Source of the DNA: Acidobacteriota bacterium | GTDB taxonomy: Bacteria > Acidobacteriota > UBA6911 > RPQK01 > JAJDTT01 | Reading direction: 5' to 3' | Assembly: GCA_028874215.1 (NCBI GenBank) | Contig: JAPPLF010000087.1 | Location: 1-64,000, forward strand | DNA length: 64,000 bases | Shown here: one piece after another, positions 43,378 through 52,184 of the stretch | Numbering within the stretch: position 1 is the first letter of the stretch | Layout of the letters: every line of letters begins with the position of its first letter | The notes under the pieces: generated by a model | Seen by the model: only the letters and a program-made list of their open reading frames with translations | The model's database searches: none | What the model was told of the DNA's origin: nothing | Position numbers and translations under genes: made by a program

Positions 43378-44139
43378 ATGTTTGATCAACTCATTGAATC
43401 TTCGACGACACGGGAGAGCCGAGGCAAGAGCCTCGTGTTCATGTCCCTGATGATCCATCTGGTCATCGTGGCAATCCTGATCGTGATTCCTCTGATCTAC
43501 TACCAGGGGCTCCCGGAGCAGGAACTCCTGACCATGTTGGCCCCTCCGCCGCCGCCACCGCCGCCGCCGCCGCCACCGCCGCCGCCACCGGCGCCCATCA
43601 AGAGACAGCGAGTCCAGGTGGTCAAGTTGGATCCATCCCAGTTCGTAGCTCCGACCGAGGTTCCCAAGGAGATTCCCGTACCCATGGATGACATCCCCGA
43701 GGTGTCCTCTCTGAGCGGTATCACCGGAGGGATCCCGGGCGGTGTTCCGGGAGGCATCCCGGGTGGGATTCCGGGCGGCATGATCGGCGGAGTGATCGGT
43801 GCGCTTCCTTCAGAGGCGCCGCCACCGCCGCCACCGCCCAAGAAGAAGAAGGATCCGATCCGCGTGGGCGGCAACGTCCAGGCTTCAAGGCTGGTCCATC
43901 GGGTGGAGCCGGAGTATCCCGAGCTGGCCAAGCGGGCGCGGGTTTCCGGCATGGTCATTCTGCAGGTCATCGTCAGCGAGGGTGGCTCGGTCCAGGAAGT
44001 CAAGATCGTCCGGGGACATCCCTTGTTGAACGATGCCGCCACTCGTGCAGTGAGACAGTGGCGTTATTCGCCGTACCTGCTCAATGGCGAGCCAATTCCG
44101 GTCATCGCCACCGTCACGGTGAACTTCGTCCTCAGGTGA
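43378..44139 (+). CDS. Energy transducer TonB with polyproline and GGIPGG spacer
   Basis: A 253-residue protein. An N-terminal cytoplasmic tail and membrane helix (FMSLMIHLVIVAILIVIPLI) are followed by 16 consecutive prolines (residues ~57-72), a linker, a repeat of GG-x-PGG units (~120-140), a second run of 7 prolines and a KKKK. The C-terminal TonB domain (VEPEYPELAKRARVSGMVIL, AVRQWRYSPYLLNGEPI) contacts outer-membrane receptors. With the following ExbB and ExbD it passes proton-motive energy to the outer membrane. No TonB-dependent receptor gene is in the window. Confidence 0.85.
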   Translation: MFDQLIESSTTRESRGKSLVFMSLMIHLVIVAILIVIPLIYYQGLPEQELLTMLAPPPPPPPPPPPPPPPPAPIKRQRVQVVKLDPSQFVAPTEVPKEIPVPMDDIPEVSSLSGITGGIPGGVPGGIPGGIPGGMIGGVIGALPSEAPPPPPPPKKKKDPIRVGGNVQASRLVHRVEPEYPELAKRARVSGMVILQVIVSEGGSVQEVKIVRGHPLLNDAATRAVRQWRYSPYLLNGEPIPVIATVTVNFVLR

Positions 44140-44207
44140 GGGCATTTTCTTGAGATCGCTTCGGCGCGAAATCGCAAGTTATTCAGGTCATTGGGGAGGA
44201 TAGAAGG

Positions 44208-44885
44208 ATGGAAGTAGGATTTGTCGAGCTTTGGGGCCATATGGGATTCCTGGCCAAGGCGGTCGTTGTCGTTCTGGGGATACAGTCCGTGTGGTCCATC
44301 GCCGTTATGGCCGAACGGTATCTCCTGTATCGGGCGGCCCGGAAACAGTCGCAGGAGTTTGCTCCGGCAGTCGCCGAGAGTCTTGCGAACGGAAATATCC
44401 AGGAAGCCATCGAACTGTCCGAGGAAAAGAAGAAGAGCCATCTGGCCAAGGTGGTCGCTGCCGGCTTGAACGAGTTCCAGGCGCATCAGGGCTCCACGGC
44501 TACTATTTCAGGTCAGACCATCGACGCGTCTCGCCGGGCGCTGCAGCGCGCGACGGCGGTCGGAGTCGAAGAGTTCAAGCGCGGCCTGGGCGGTCTCGCC
44601 ACCATCGGCGCCACCGCGCCGTTCGTCGGACTGTTCGGAACGACGGTCGGCATCATCAATGCCTTCGCCGGCATGAGCCAAGCCGAAGACACGGGTCTGG
44701 CCGCGGTGGCCGGCGGCATCTCCGAAGCCTTGGTGGCGACGGCCATCGGTCTCTTCGTGGCGGTGCCCGCAGTCTGGATGTACAACTACTTCACGGGAAA
44801 GGTCGAATCGTTCGTGGTGGAGATGGACAACTCCTCCTCCGAGCTCATCGACTACTTCCTGAAGAGGAGTTCCGATGGCAGTTAG
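44208..44885 (+). CDS. ExbB/TolQ-type proton channel protein
   Basis: A 225-residue inner-membrane protein with three helices. The middle part carries GLGGLATIGATAPFVGLFGTTVG and the end GISEALVATAIGLFVAVPAVWMYN, the MotA/TolQ/ExbB signature. It forms the pentameric proton channel around ExbD. GGAGGA is upstream. The next gene overlaps by 11 nt. Confidence 0.9.
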   Translation: MEVGFVELWGHMGFLAKAVVVVLGIQSVWSIAVMAERYLLYRAARKQSQEFAPAVAESLANGNIQEAIELSEEKKKSHLAKVVAAGLNEFQAHQGSTATISGQTIDASRRALQRATAVGVEEFKRGLGGLATIGATAPFVGLFGTTVGIINAFAGMSQAEDTGLAAVAGGISEALVATAIGLFVAVPAVWMYNYFTGKVESFVVEMDNSSSELIDYFLKRSSDGS

Positions 44886-45309
44886 CGGAATGGGGCAGAG
44901 CGGCGTCAGCGCCGACATCAACGTGACTCCCATGGCCGACATCATGTTGGTCCTCCTGATCATCTTCATGATCACGACCCCGCTGCTGCAGGAGGGCGTC
45001 TTCGTCAACAAGGCGAAGGCCAAGAATGCGCAGGAAGCGGAAGGCGTGGAAGCGGAAGAGGCCACCACGGTGACGGTCACTCGTGATGAACTCATCTATA
45101 TGAACAAGAGGCCGGTTCCGGATGAGAATCTGATCGAACAGTTGACGGAGCGGGCCGAGCTGGCCGGCGACAGGCCGCTGTTCATCAAGAGCGACGTGGG
45201 CACCTCCTATGGGCGGATTGTGCAAGTGATCAACAGCGCCCGCGATTCCGGTTTCCAGAAGATCGGCCTGTTGGTGGACCGGGAAAAGCAGCAGGAAAGG
45301 ATATTCTGA
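44875..45309 (+). CDS. ExbD/TolR-type biopolymer transport protein, first copy
   Basis: A 144-residue protein with the ExbD start DINVTPMADIMLVLLIIFMI, in which the membrane aspartate that binds the proton is part of the helix, and a periplasmic domain (SDVGTSYGRIVQVINSARDSG). It overlaps exbB by 11 nt and is followed 3 nt later by a second exbD, so two different ExbD proteins may share one channel. Confidence 0.9.
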   Translation: MAVSGMGQSGVSADINVTPMADIMLVLLIIFMITTPLLQEGVFVNKAKAKNAQEAEGVEAEEATTVTVTRDELIYMNKRPVPDENLIEQLTERAELAGDRPLFIKSDVGTSYGRIVQVINSARDSGFQKIGLLVDREKQQERIF

Positions 45310-45312
45310 GCC

Positions 45313-45723
45313 ATGGCGATGCAATCCAGCGGCAAGGGCGCGATGGGCGACATCAACGTCACGCCGTATATTGACATCCTCCTGGTGCTCCTCATCATCT
45401 TCATGGTGATTCAGCCCACCACCCAGTACGATCTGGAGGCCAGGGTTCCTGAGAAGGCGCCCGAAGACATCCCGGAAGACGTCATCGTCAAATCGGACGC
45501 CATTGTCGTCTCAATCGATTCCCAGGGACTGTTGCGCATCAACCAGGATCCGGTGACTCTGGACCAGTTGCCCAATCGATTGTTCGACATCTACAGCGCG
45601 CGGGCCAACAAGAACATGTTCATCCAGGGGGACCCGGATCTTTCCTTCGGAGATGTGGTTCGCATCATCGACATTGCAAAAGGGTCTGGAGTCGGAGATA
45701 TCGGCCTGATGACGCCGGAGTGA
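45313..45723 (+). CDS. ExbD/TolR-type biopolymer transport protein, second copy
   Basis: A 136-residue ExbD. It opens with GDINVTPYIDILLVLLIIFM, again with the essential aspartate in the helix, followed by a periplasmic domain (QGDPDLSFGDVVRIIDIAKG). It differs from the first copy in much of its length, so it is not a recent duplicate. Two ExbD genes behind one ExbB are common in Acidobacteriota-like genomes. Confidence 0.9.
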   Translation: MAMQSSGKGAMGDINVTPYIDILLVLLIIFMVIQPTTQYDLEARVPEKAPEDIPEDVIVKSDAIVVSIDSQGLLRINQDPVTLDQLPNRLFDIYSARANKNMFIQGDPDLSFGDVVRIIDIAKGSGVGDIGLMTPE

Positions 45724-45792
45724 TCGCGCTCCCTCCGGAGCCGGCATCAGGCGGACTCCACGAAACCTGAAAGAGGCAAGGGCAGGTTTGAG

Positions 45793-46596
45793 ATGAGTCA
45801 GATGAGTAGATTCGGATGTGCATTTTTGGCTTTGGGCCTGGCTGCGAGTTCGCTGGGCTGCAACCTTTTCACGCTCCTGGACAAACTCAGCGCCCGGGAC
45901 GAACTCAACAAGGGTGTGAAAGCCTATTCCGGTCAAAAATTCGAAGAGGCGGTGACGCACCTCCAGAATGCTGTTGACCTGGACCCGGAGTTGATCGACG
46001 CCGAGTTGTATCTGGCCACGACCTACCGGGTGCAGTACCAGCCCGGCGGTCAGAGCATGGACAATCTGCAGATGGCCCAGAAGGCCATCCAGATCTTCGA
46101 GAGAGTGCTGGCGAAAGATCCGGGCAATGAGAGTTCCATCGCGAACATTTCCGGTATCTACAACAGCATGGGCGACTACGACATGGCCAAGGAGTGGTAC
46201 CGGAAGCAGATGGAAGTCAATCCAAGCAATCCGGAGCCGCTTTACGGAATCGGCACCATCGACTGGCAGCTTTCCTACGACCGGACCGGAATGACCGGCG
46301 AAAACGTGGAGAATCTGACCGACGAGGAAAAGGCCGAAGTCAACGCCACCGTCGATGAGGGCGTGGAGGCCCTGAGGAAGGCCCTGGAAATCAACCCGCA
46401 GTACACGGATGCCATGCAGTATCTGAACCTTCTCTACCGGGAGAAGGGCAAGTTGGCTACTGACGAAGAAGAGAAAGCCAACTGGGAGCTGGAAGCCGAC
46501 AAGCTGGCCCTGGAGTCTCTCGAGATGAAGAGACTGCAGGAAGAAGAGGCCGAGCGGGCCAAGCGCACATTTACCGGCGCCACCGAGGCCGAATAA
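45793..46596 (+). CDS. TPR-repeat lipoprotein
   Basis: A 267-residue protein with a lipoprotein signal (LGLAASSLGC, cysteine near residue 23). TPR units follow: KGVKAYSGQKFEEAVTHL, MAQKAIQIFERVLAKDPG, GDYDMAKEWYRKQMEVNP and ALRKALEINPQYTDAM. The C-terminus is a charged helix. It closes the TonB-ExbBDD cluster and probably acts in the periplasm as an assembly or docking factor for the complex. The partner is not known. Confidence 0.75.
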   Translation: MSQMSRFGCAFLALGLAASSLGCNLFTLLDKLSARDELNKGVKAYSGQKFEEAVTHLQNAVDLDPELIDAELYLATTYRVQYQPGGQSMDNLQMAQKAIQIFERVLAKDPGNESSIANISGIYNSMGDYDMAKEWYRKQMEVNPSNPEPLYGIGTIDWQLSYDRTGMTGENVENLTDEEKAEVNATVDEGVEALRKALEINPQYTDAMQYLNLLYREKGKLATDEEEKANWELEADKLALESLEMKRLQEEEAERAKRTFTGATEAE

Positions 46597-46892
46597 GGGA
46601 TCCTGCTCAAAGAACTGCTTTCCGGAGATTCCCCGACCGCGATTCCTGCAACGACCACTGATCGTGTGCCCGTCGGCGCCGTTCCATCCTGGCGGCGTCC
46701 GGCACCGGCTGAACCCTCCTTGAACCGGTCCCAACCGGCATCCTCGCCTCAGCCGATCGCCTCCGGCGCAGGAGATGCCTCTGCGCAGCTTCCTCCTCCG
46801 TTCCACATCCGTGCTTGCCGGAACCCGGGAGCGCCGCGTTCGTGGGTCCGTATACGGCGTGCCAAGGTGTTACAATACTGGGCACAGGCGCC

Positions 46893-49058
46893 ATGATCCG
46901 TTACGAGGACTTGGAGGAGAAGGTCCTCAACCACTATCCCAGCGCAGACCTGGAGAGTCTTCGGAAGGCGTACGTCTTCTCTGCCCGGGAGCACAAAGAC
47001 CAGGTCCGCCAGTCCGGAGAACCCTATCTTTCCCATCCCCTCGAGGTGGCCAACATCCTGGCCGAGATGCGCCTCGATGAAGCCTGTGTCAGCGTCGGCC
47101 TGCTCCATGACGTCGTCGAGGACACTCTCACCCCCATTGAGATGATCCATGACTATTTCGGCGAAGAGATCAGTCATCTGGTGGACGGCGTCACCAAAAT
47201 CAGCCGGATTCAATTTTCTTCGCGGGAACAGCGTCAGGCCGAGAACTTCCGGAAACTGCTTCTGGCCATGGTGGATGACGTCCGGGTCATCCTGGTCAAG
47301 CTGGCCGACCGGCTCCACAACATGCGGACGCTGCAGTATCTGGCTCCGAACAAGCGGCGCGACATCGCCCAGGAAACGCTCGACATCTACGCTCCGATCG
47401 CCCACCGTCTCGGCATGGCCAAGATCCGGGAAGAGTTGGAGGATCTGGCGTTCGCCAATCTGGACCAGTCCGCCTATCAGGACCTGACCGCCCAGATCGA
47501 GCAGAAGAAGATCGACAGCCGGGAGTTCATTCGGGACCTTTCGGCCCGGCTGGTGAAACAACTGGCGGAGCAGGGCATCAAGGCTCGGATCGAGAGTCGA
47601 ACCAAGCGCATCTACAGCACCTATCAGAAGATGATGCGCCAGAAGATTCCCCTGGATCAGGTCTACGACTTCATTGCCATTCGGGTCCTCGTGGATACGG
47701 TCCGCGATTGTTACTCCGTCTTGGGCCTGGTCAACAATCTCTGGCGTCCGGTGCCGAACCGCATCAAGGACTTCATCGCCATGCCCAGGGGCAACATGTA
47801 CCAGTCTCTTCATACCAGCGTCGTGGGGTCCAACGGGCAGCCGTTCGAAGTCCAGATCCGGACCTACGAAATGCATCACATAGCGGAAGAGGGAATCGCC
47901 GCTCATTGGAAATACAAGGAGGGCAGGCTTAACAACGACGACGAAGACAAACGCTTTACCTGGTTGCGCCAGCTATTGGAGACCTACCGGGAAGGCGACG
48001 ATCCCAACCAGTTCCTGAGCAACCTCAAGATCGACCTCTACCCGGAAGAGGTCTACATCTTCACACCCAAGGGGGAGGTGGTGACTCTTCCCCGCAGGGC
48101 GACGCCGGTGGACTTCGCCTACTACATTCACACCGAGGTGGGAAATCGATGCGTCGGGGCCAAAGTGAGCGGACGCATCGTTCCCCTGAAGTACGAGCTC
48201 AGGAACGGAGAGATGGTGGAGATCTCGACCTCGGGAGAGGGGCGCCCCAGCCGGGACTGGCTCACCTTCGTCAGGACCTCCCGCGCCCGTAACGCGATCC
48301 GGCGATGGCTGAATCAGCGTCAGAAGGAGGAGGCGCTGGAGCTGGGCCGCAAGCTGTTGGAGAAGGAATCCCGGAGGCTCGGGCTCAGCCTCAAGAATCT
48401 TACGTCCCGTTTGGAGAGAGTGTTCGAGGAATTCAAGGCCCCGGACGTCGAGAACCTTCTGATCAGTGTCGGGTACGGCAAGATTCGTGCCCGCCAGGTC
48501 GTCCGCCGGCTCGAGCCGGAAAAGGTTCCTCGGCAGAAGCCGGCCGACGGCATTCCGTTTGGGGGCATCACCCAAAGATCGCCGTCATCCGATTCCGATT
48601 CGACCATCCGGGTCAAGGGACACGATGACCTGCTGGTTTTCCGGGCTCGATGCTGCAATCCCATCCAGGGGGAGCCGATTGTGGGTTACATCACGCTGGG
48701 GCGGGGTATTTCGGTGCATTCCCGGAATTGTCCCAACGTGGAGAACCTGCTCCTCAATCCGGAACGGACGCTCGACGTCCAATGGAGTGACGGCGCCGGA
48801 GAGACTCGCTATCCCGTTCGTATTTCCATCTCCACCGAGGATCGTCCGGGGGTGCTGGCCGACATCACGTCCGCCGTGTCCGAATTGAAGACCAACATCG
48901 TCGACGCTCAGGCTCGCACCGTGGAAAGTCAGTTCGGTGAGATCGAAATCACCGTGGAAGTGCGAGACATGGGCCACTTGAACAAGATACTCCACTTTCT
49001 CAAGGGCATCTCCGGCGTGCACGCGGTTGACCGCACCCGGAGTGGGTCCGGGAGTTAG
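46893..49058 (+). CDS. spoT: RelA/SpoT-family bifunctional (p)ppGpp synthetase/hydrolase
   Basis: A 721-residue protein with all four classic modules: the HD hydrolase (HPLEVANILAEM, LLHDVVEDT, LADRLHNMRTL), the synthetase (RIKDFIAMPRGNMYQSLHTS, with RxKD as in bifunctional enzymes), TGS (IFTPKGEVVTLPRRATPVDF) and a C-terminal ACT-like region. The kept histidine and aspartates of the HD domain suggest it can also degrade the alarmone. The ATG at 46893 was preferred over one 26 codons earlier because the extension is not domain-like and a TACAAT hexamer lies at 46871. The 296 nt before it hold no gene. Confidence 0.93.
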   Translation: MIRYEDLEEKVLNHYPSADLESLRKAYVFSAREHKDQVRQSGEPYLSHPLEVANILAEMRLDEACVSVGLLHDVVEDTLTPIEMIHDYFGEEISHLVDGVTKISRIQFSSREQRQAENFRKLLLAMVDDVRVILVKLADRLHNMRTLQYLAPNKRRDIAQETLDIYAPIAHRLGMAKIREELEDLAFANLDQSAYQDLTAQIEQKKIDSREFIRDLSARLVKQLAEQGIKARIESRTKRIYSTYQKMMRQKIPLDQVYDFIAIRVLVDTVRDCYSVLGLVNNLWRPVPNRIKDFIAMPRGNMYQSLHTSVVGSNGQPFEVQIRTYEMHHIAEEGIAAHWKYKEGRLNNDDEDKRFTWLRQLLETYREGDDPNQFLSNLKIDLYPEEVYIFTPKGEVVTLPRRATPVDFAYYIHTEVGNRCVGAKVSGRIVPLKYELRNGEMVEISTSGEGRPSRDWLTFVRTSRARNAIRRWLNQRQKEEALELGRKLLEKESRRLGLSLKNLTSRLERVFEEFKAPDVENLLISVGYGKIRARQVVRRLEPEKVPRQKPADGIPFGGITQRSPSSDSDSTIRVKGHDDLLVFRARCCNPIQGEPIVGYITLGRGISVHSRNCPNVENLLLNPERTLDVQWSDGAGETRYPVRISISTEDRPGVLADITSAVSELKTNIVDAQARTVESQFGEIEITVEVRDMGHLNKILHFLKGISGVHAVDRTRSGSGS

Positions 49059-49083
49059 AACTCCGGATGCCTGGGGGATCGCG

Positions 49084-49281
49084 TCAGCGGATGGCGGGCT
49101 TCAGAACAAGGCCGTTTTTCAGGCACTTGGCGCAGACGTAGACTCGGCGGGTGGTCCCGTTGATATTGGCGCGGACCCTCTGCAGATTGAGGCTCCACTT
49201 GCGACGGGACCGATTGTGGGCATGGGAAACCTTGTTCCCGAATTGAGGCCTTTTATCGCAGAACTGACAAACTTTCGCCAT
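49084..49281 (-). CDS. rpmB: Ribosomal protein bL28, zinc-binding form
   Basis: A 65-residue basic protein with bL28 features (GNKVSHAHNRSRRKWSLNLQ, NGTTRRVYVCAKCLKN). VCQFC near the start and VCAKC near the end give two CxxC pairs, the zinc-dependent version of bL28. It is convergent with spoT. Confidence 0.95.
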   Translation of the reverse strand: MAKVCQFCDKRPQFGNKVSHAHNRSRRKWSLNLQRVRANINGTTRRVYVCAKCLKNGLVLKPAIR

Positions 49282-49305
49282 CGCTGAATCCGCTCGCGAG
49301 GAAGA

Positions 49306-49335
49306 GTTTTACCACTCTGGTCCGAAGGGTGTCAA
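49306..49335 (-). promoter_or_regulatory. Promoter of rpmB
   Basis: On the minus strand, a perfect TTGACA (49335-49330) is followed after 18 nt by TAAAAC (4 of 6, 49311-49306). The -10 is 24 nt before the rpmB ATG. Confidence 0.5.
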
Positions 49336-49511
49336 GCCGCTCCTCCGGTCGAAGAACCGTCACCAGCGACCGGTAGAATGGCCCGATCCAGGTCAGTCGG
49401 TTCGGCGACTCTCCCACTCCGGAGCCAGGTGGCGCCATCCGCCGGTCTTCGTGTCACGGTGATTTGCTCGTGGATCCGTTGTGGAGTTCGTTGTAGAGGT
49501 TGGAGTCCGAG

Positions 49512-50372
49512 ATGAAGATCGCTGTCATCGGGGCGGGGACCATGGGGCGTGGAATTGCGCATGTCTGTGCGGGCCACGGCCACCAGGTCGCTCTCCAGGA
49601 TGTCGATTCGGAGATCCTCGGAAACTCCATGGAATTGATCCGGCGTGGTCTGGAGAAGTCGCTGGAACGGGACTCCGGTGAAATGGGACCCGTCGCGGCG
49701 GTGCTGGATCGGATTCGGCCGACGACCGGTTGGGAGAGTACGGCCGGATCGGAGATGGTCATCGAGGCCGTCGTGGAGAAATTCGAGCTGAAGCGGGAGG
49801 TCTTTCGCAAGCTGGGCGATCTGTGCGATTCCGGAGCCATTCTGGCCAGCAACACCTCTTCCATCCCCATTACGCGTCTGGCGGCCGTGACGAAGCGTCC
49901 GGAGCGCGTCATCGGCATGCATTTCATGAATCCGGTCCCCAGGATGAAGCTGGTGGAAGTGATCCGGGGACTGCAGACGGACCAGGAGACGGTGGATTCC
50001 ACCGTCGCGCTGGCCAAGCAACTGGACAAGGTCCCGGTGGAGGTCCGGGACTTCCCCGGGTTCGTGACCAATCGGATTCTCATGCCCATGATCAATGAGG
50101 CGGTCACGGCATTGATGGAAGGGGTGGCCGAGGCGGAAGGCATCGATCGGATCATGCATTTGGGCATGAATCATCCCATGGGACCCTTGCGGCTGGCCGA
50201 CCTCATCGGTCTGGACGTCTGCCTGCACGTCATGGAGGTCCTGTTCGATGGTTTCAAGGATCCCAAGTATCGACCTTGCCCGCTGTTGAGGCAGATGGTG
50301 GACGCCGGATGGTTGGGCCGAAAGACCGGACGGGGTTTCTATACATACCCGGGTCTTGGTGAAAGACCCTGA
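49512..50372 (+). CDS. 3-hydroxybutyryl-CoA dehydrogenase family protein
   Basis: A 286-residue NAD-dependent dehydrogenase. The Rossmann motif is [18 protein letters not shown], followed by [28 protein letters not shown] with the catalytic histidine, and [17 protein letters not shown]. The C-terminal [14 protein letters not shown] is characteristic. It oxidises 3-hydroxyacyl-CoA or reduces acetoacetyl-CoA in fatty-acid or PHB/butyrate metabolism. The ATG at 49512 was preferred to a TTG four codons upstream. It stands alone, without thiolase or crotonase neighbours. Confidence 0.9.
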   Translation: MKIAVIGAGTMGRGIAHVCAGHGHQVALQDVDSEILGNSMELIRRGLEKSLERDSGEMGPVAAVLDRIRPTTGWESTAGSEMVIEAVVEKFELKREVFRKLGDLCDSGAILASNTSSIPITRLAAVTKRPERVIGMHFMNPVPRMKLVEVIRGLQTDQETVDSTVALAKQLDKVPVEVRDFPGFVTNRILMPMINEAVTALMEGVAEAEGIDRIMHLGMNHPMGPLRLADLIGLDVCLHVMEVLFDGFKDPKYRPCPLLRQMVDAGWLGRKTGRGFYTYPGLGERP

Positions 50373-50428
50373 AAGGAAGGGTGATGAAAGGAAGAGTGAT
50401 GAAGGGAAAGAGGATGGGCGGTCGAGTG

Positions 50429-51454
50429 ATGGACCAGAAACAGAGGCAAAGGGCGATCGACATGGCGTTGACCCAGATCGAACGGCAGTTCGGGAAGGGT
50501 TCGATCATGAAGCTGGGAGACCGGTCCAGGATGGACATCCCGGTGATCTCTTCCGGGTCCATATCCCTGGACTCGGCGCTGGGTATCGGCGGCTTTCCCC
50601 GAGGGCGGGTGATCGAGATCTACGGACCCGAGTCCAGCGGCAAGACCACCATCGCTCTTCACGTGATCGCAGAGGCCCAGAAGGCAGGCGGGACGGCGGC
50701 ATTCATCGACGCGGAACATGCCATGGATCCCAGGTACGCCTCGAATCTGGGCGTGAAGGTGGACGACCTCCTGGTCTCCCAGCCCGACTTTGGAGAACAG
50801 GCCCTGGAAATTGCCGAGGTCCTGGTGAGAAGCGGGGCTCTGGACGTGGTCGTAGTCGATTCGGTCGCGGCGCTGGTGCCCCGGGCGGAGTTGGAGGGTG
50901 AAATGGGCGATCCTCACATGGGCTTGCAGGCCAGGCTCATGTCCCAGGCGCTCCGGAAGCTCACCGCCATCGTCTCCAAGTCCCGGACCAGCCTGGTTTT
51001 CATCAATCAGGTGCGACAGAAAATCGGCGTCATGTTCGGCAACCCCGAGACCACCACGGGGGGGCGGGCCCTCAAGTTCTACTCCTCGATCCGCCTGGAA
51101 ATCCGCCGGATCGCCGCCATCAAGGAAGGGGATCAGAACGTCGGGAACCGGACCCGGGCCAAAGTCGTGAAGAACAAGTTGGCGCCCCCGTTCCGGCAAG
51201 CCGAGTTCGACATCGCTTTCGGTTTGGGAATCTCCAAGGAAGGGGAGCTTCTGGACCTCGCCGTGGCCCAGGGGGTCGCCCAGAAGAGCGGCGCCTGGTT
51301 CTCCTACGGACCGGAACGTCTCGGCCAAGGCCGCGAGAACGCCAAGCGGTATCTCAGAGACAACCAGGAGGCTTTTCGCGAAATCGAGCACAAGGTCAAG
51401 ATCAAGCTGGGCATCATCAAACCCCTGAAAAAGGTGGAATCCGCCGGAAAATAG
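50429..51454 (+). CDS. recA: Recombinase RecA
   Basis: A 341-residue recombinase for homologous recombination and the SOS response. Walker A is [13 protein letters not shown], Walker [13 protein letters not shown], and [19 protein letters not shown] is the L2 loop region. ATG 50429 ([10 protein letters not shown]) matches the usual RecA start. Four further in-frame ATGs occur at 50381, 50384, 50399 and 50414 in a run of near-repeats (gaaaggaag-gtgatgaa), so the exact start is uncertain. The stop is followed at once by a palindromic hairpin. Confidence 0.95.
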   Translation: MDQKQRQRAIDMALTQIERQFGKGSIMKLGDRSRMDIPVISSGSISLDSALGIGGFPRGRVIEIYGPESSGKTTIALHVIAEAQKAGGTAAFIDAEHAMDPRYASNLGVKVDDLLVSQPDFGEQALEIAEVLVRSGALDVVVVDSVAALVPRAELEGEMGDPHMGLQARLMSQALRKLTAIVSKSRTSLVFINQVRQKIGVMFGNPETTTGGRALKFYSSIRLEIRRIAAIKEGDQNVGNRTRAKVVKNKLAPPFRQAEFDIAFGLGISKEGELLDLAVAQGVAQKSGAWFSYGPERLGQGRENAKRYLRDNQEAFREIEHKVKIKLGIIKPLKKVESAGK

Positions 51455-51482
51455 GAGCGGAGACTTTCCTGTCCCCTCCCTC
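51452..51482 (+). repeat. Palindromic element at the recA stop codon
   Basis: TAGGAGCGGAGAC-TTTCCT-GTCCCCTCCC: imperfect stem, sharing the GACTTTCCTGTCCCC core with the hairpin at 10956-10981. As there, the left end supplies the TAG stop. It may work as a terminator or be a dispersed repeat. Confidence 0.5.
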
Positions 51483-51546
51483 TTCATCCGGGACGGTGGA
51501 CATTCTCCGCTCCCTGTTCATCAACGCCCACCCCAGACCGAAACCC

Positions 51547-51576
51547 TTGGCGGCTGAAGGCGGTGGCTGCTAAGAT
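51547..51576 (+). promoter_or_regulatory. Promoter of tRNA-Gln
   Basis: TTGGCG (4 of 6) at 51547-51552 and TAAGAT (5 of 6) at 51571-51576 are spaced 18 nt apart, ending 14 nt before the tRNA. Confidence 0.45.
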
Positions 51577-51590
51577 CATTCGGTCCCGGT

Positions 51591-51665
51591 TCGGGGGTCG
51601 TCCAATTGGTAGGACAGCGGCCTTTGGAGCCGCCGATCCAGGTTCGAGTCCTGGCCCCCGAGCCA
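51591..51665 (+). tRNA. tRNA-Gln (anticodon TTG)
   Basis: Acceptor TCGGGGG/CCCCCGA, D arm GTCC/GGAC, anticodon stem GCGGC/GCCGC with loop CTTTGGA giving anticodon TTG, and a T arm with loop TTCGAGT. CCA is encoded at 51663-51665. The metal-handling island starts right behind it. Confidence 0.95.
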
Positions 51666-51728
51666 TGTCTTCTTCTTGCAGATCAGGCAACGCTTCCGTT
51701 ACCCGCGGCGGTTCAGACTGAGGACCGG

Positions 51729-52097
51729 TCAGATGCACGCCGCGCAGCGACCAAAGAGAATCAGCTCGTGGCCGTCGACCTCGAAACCCTCCGGTGCCAG
51801 CTCCTCGACTTTGTCCGGACACCTGTCGACGTCGAACACCAGATCGCAAACTCGGCAGAGGAAGTGGTGGTGATGCGGACGCTCGGCCAGTTCATACCGG
51901 AGCCCGGCGCCCGGAAGCTCCACTTCCGACAACCACCCCTCGCCCGTGAGGATCTTCACGTACCGGTAGACGGTGGCCAGCCCGAGTGACGGCATCATCT
52001 GTTGGCCGTGCTTGAGGACCTCTCCGGCCGTGAGGGGGCGCCCGGCATTCATGAAAACCCGGCGGATTACTCGGCGCTGTCGGGTGTCTCGTTGCAT
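51729..52097 (-). CDS. Fur-family metal-responsive transcriptional regulator
   Basis: A 122-residue Fur-family repressor. A winged-helix DNA-binding part (residues 1-70, GLATVYRYVKILTGEGW) is followed by the metal-binding half with HHHH (75-78), CRVC (81-84) and a C-terminal CAAC (118-121), i.e. two CxxC structural zinc sites. The sequence does not decide among Fur, Zur or other metal specificities; the neighbouring MerC and permease genes would fit zinc. ATG 52097 was preferred to one 22 codons upstream because a 20-bp palindrome at 52120-52139 lies in front of it, as expected of an operator. Confidence 0.85.
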   Translation of the reverse strand: MQRDTRQRRVIRRVFMNAGRPLTAGEVLKHGQQMMPSLGLATVYRYVKILTGEGWLSEVELPGAGLRYELAERPHHHHFLCRVCDLVFDVDRCPDKVEELAPEGFEVDGHELILFGRCAACI

Positions 52098-52119
52098 CGA
52101 GGTTGGCGTTATCGATGGA

Positions 52120-52139
52120 ATCGTTTCGTGACAAACGAT
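52120..52139. promoter_or_regulatory. Palindromic operator candidate upstream of the fur-family gene
   Basis: ATCGTTT-CGTGAC-AAACGAT: perfect 7-bp arms with a 6-nt centre, 23-42 nt upstream of the chosen start. The size fits an operator for a dimeric Fur-family repressor and autoregulation. Binding is inferred only. Confidence 0.5.
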
Positions 52140-52184
52140 ATCGACAGGGGCCGAGCGACCCACCGCTGACGATCGTCGTCACTC

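Noticed and set aside
43540-43600. CCG-rich run in tonB as a simple-sequence repeat or CRISPR-like array
   Set aside because: It encodes an in-frame proline tract in a complete tonB gene; there are no spacers or repeats of CRISPR type.
46597-46892. 296-nt gap between the TPR lipoprotein and spoT genes
   Set aside because: No gene or RNA recognised. A TACAAT at 46871 lacks a good -35 at the right distance.
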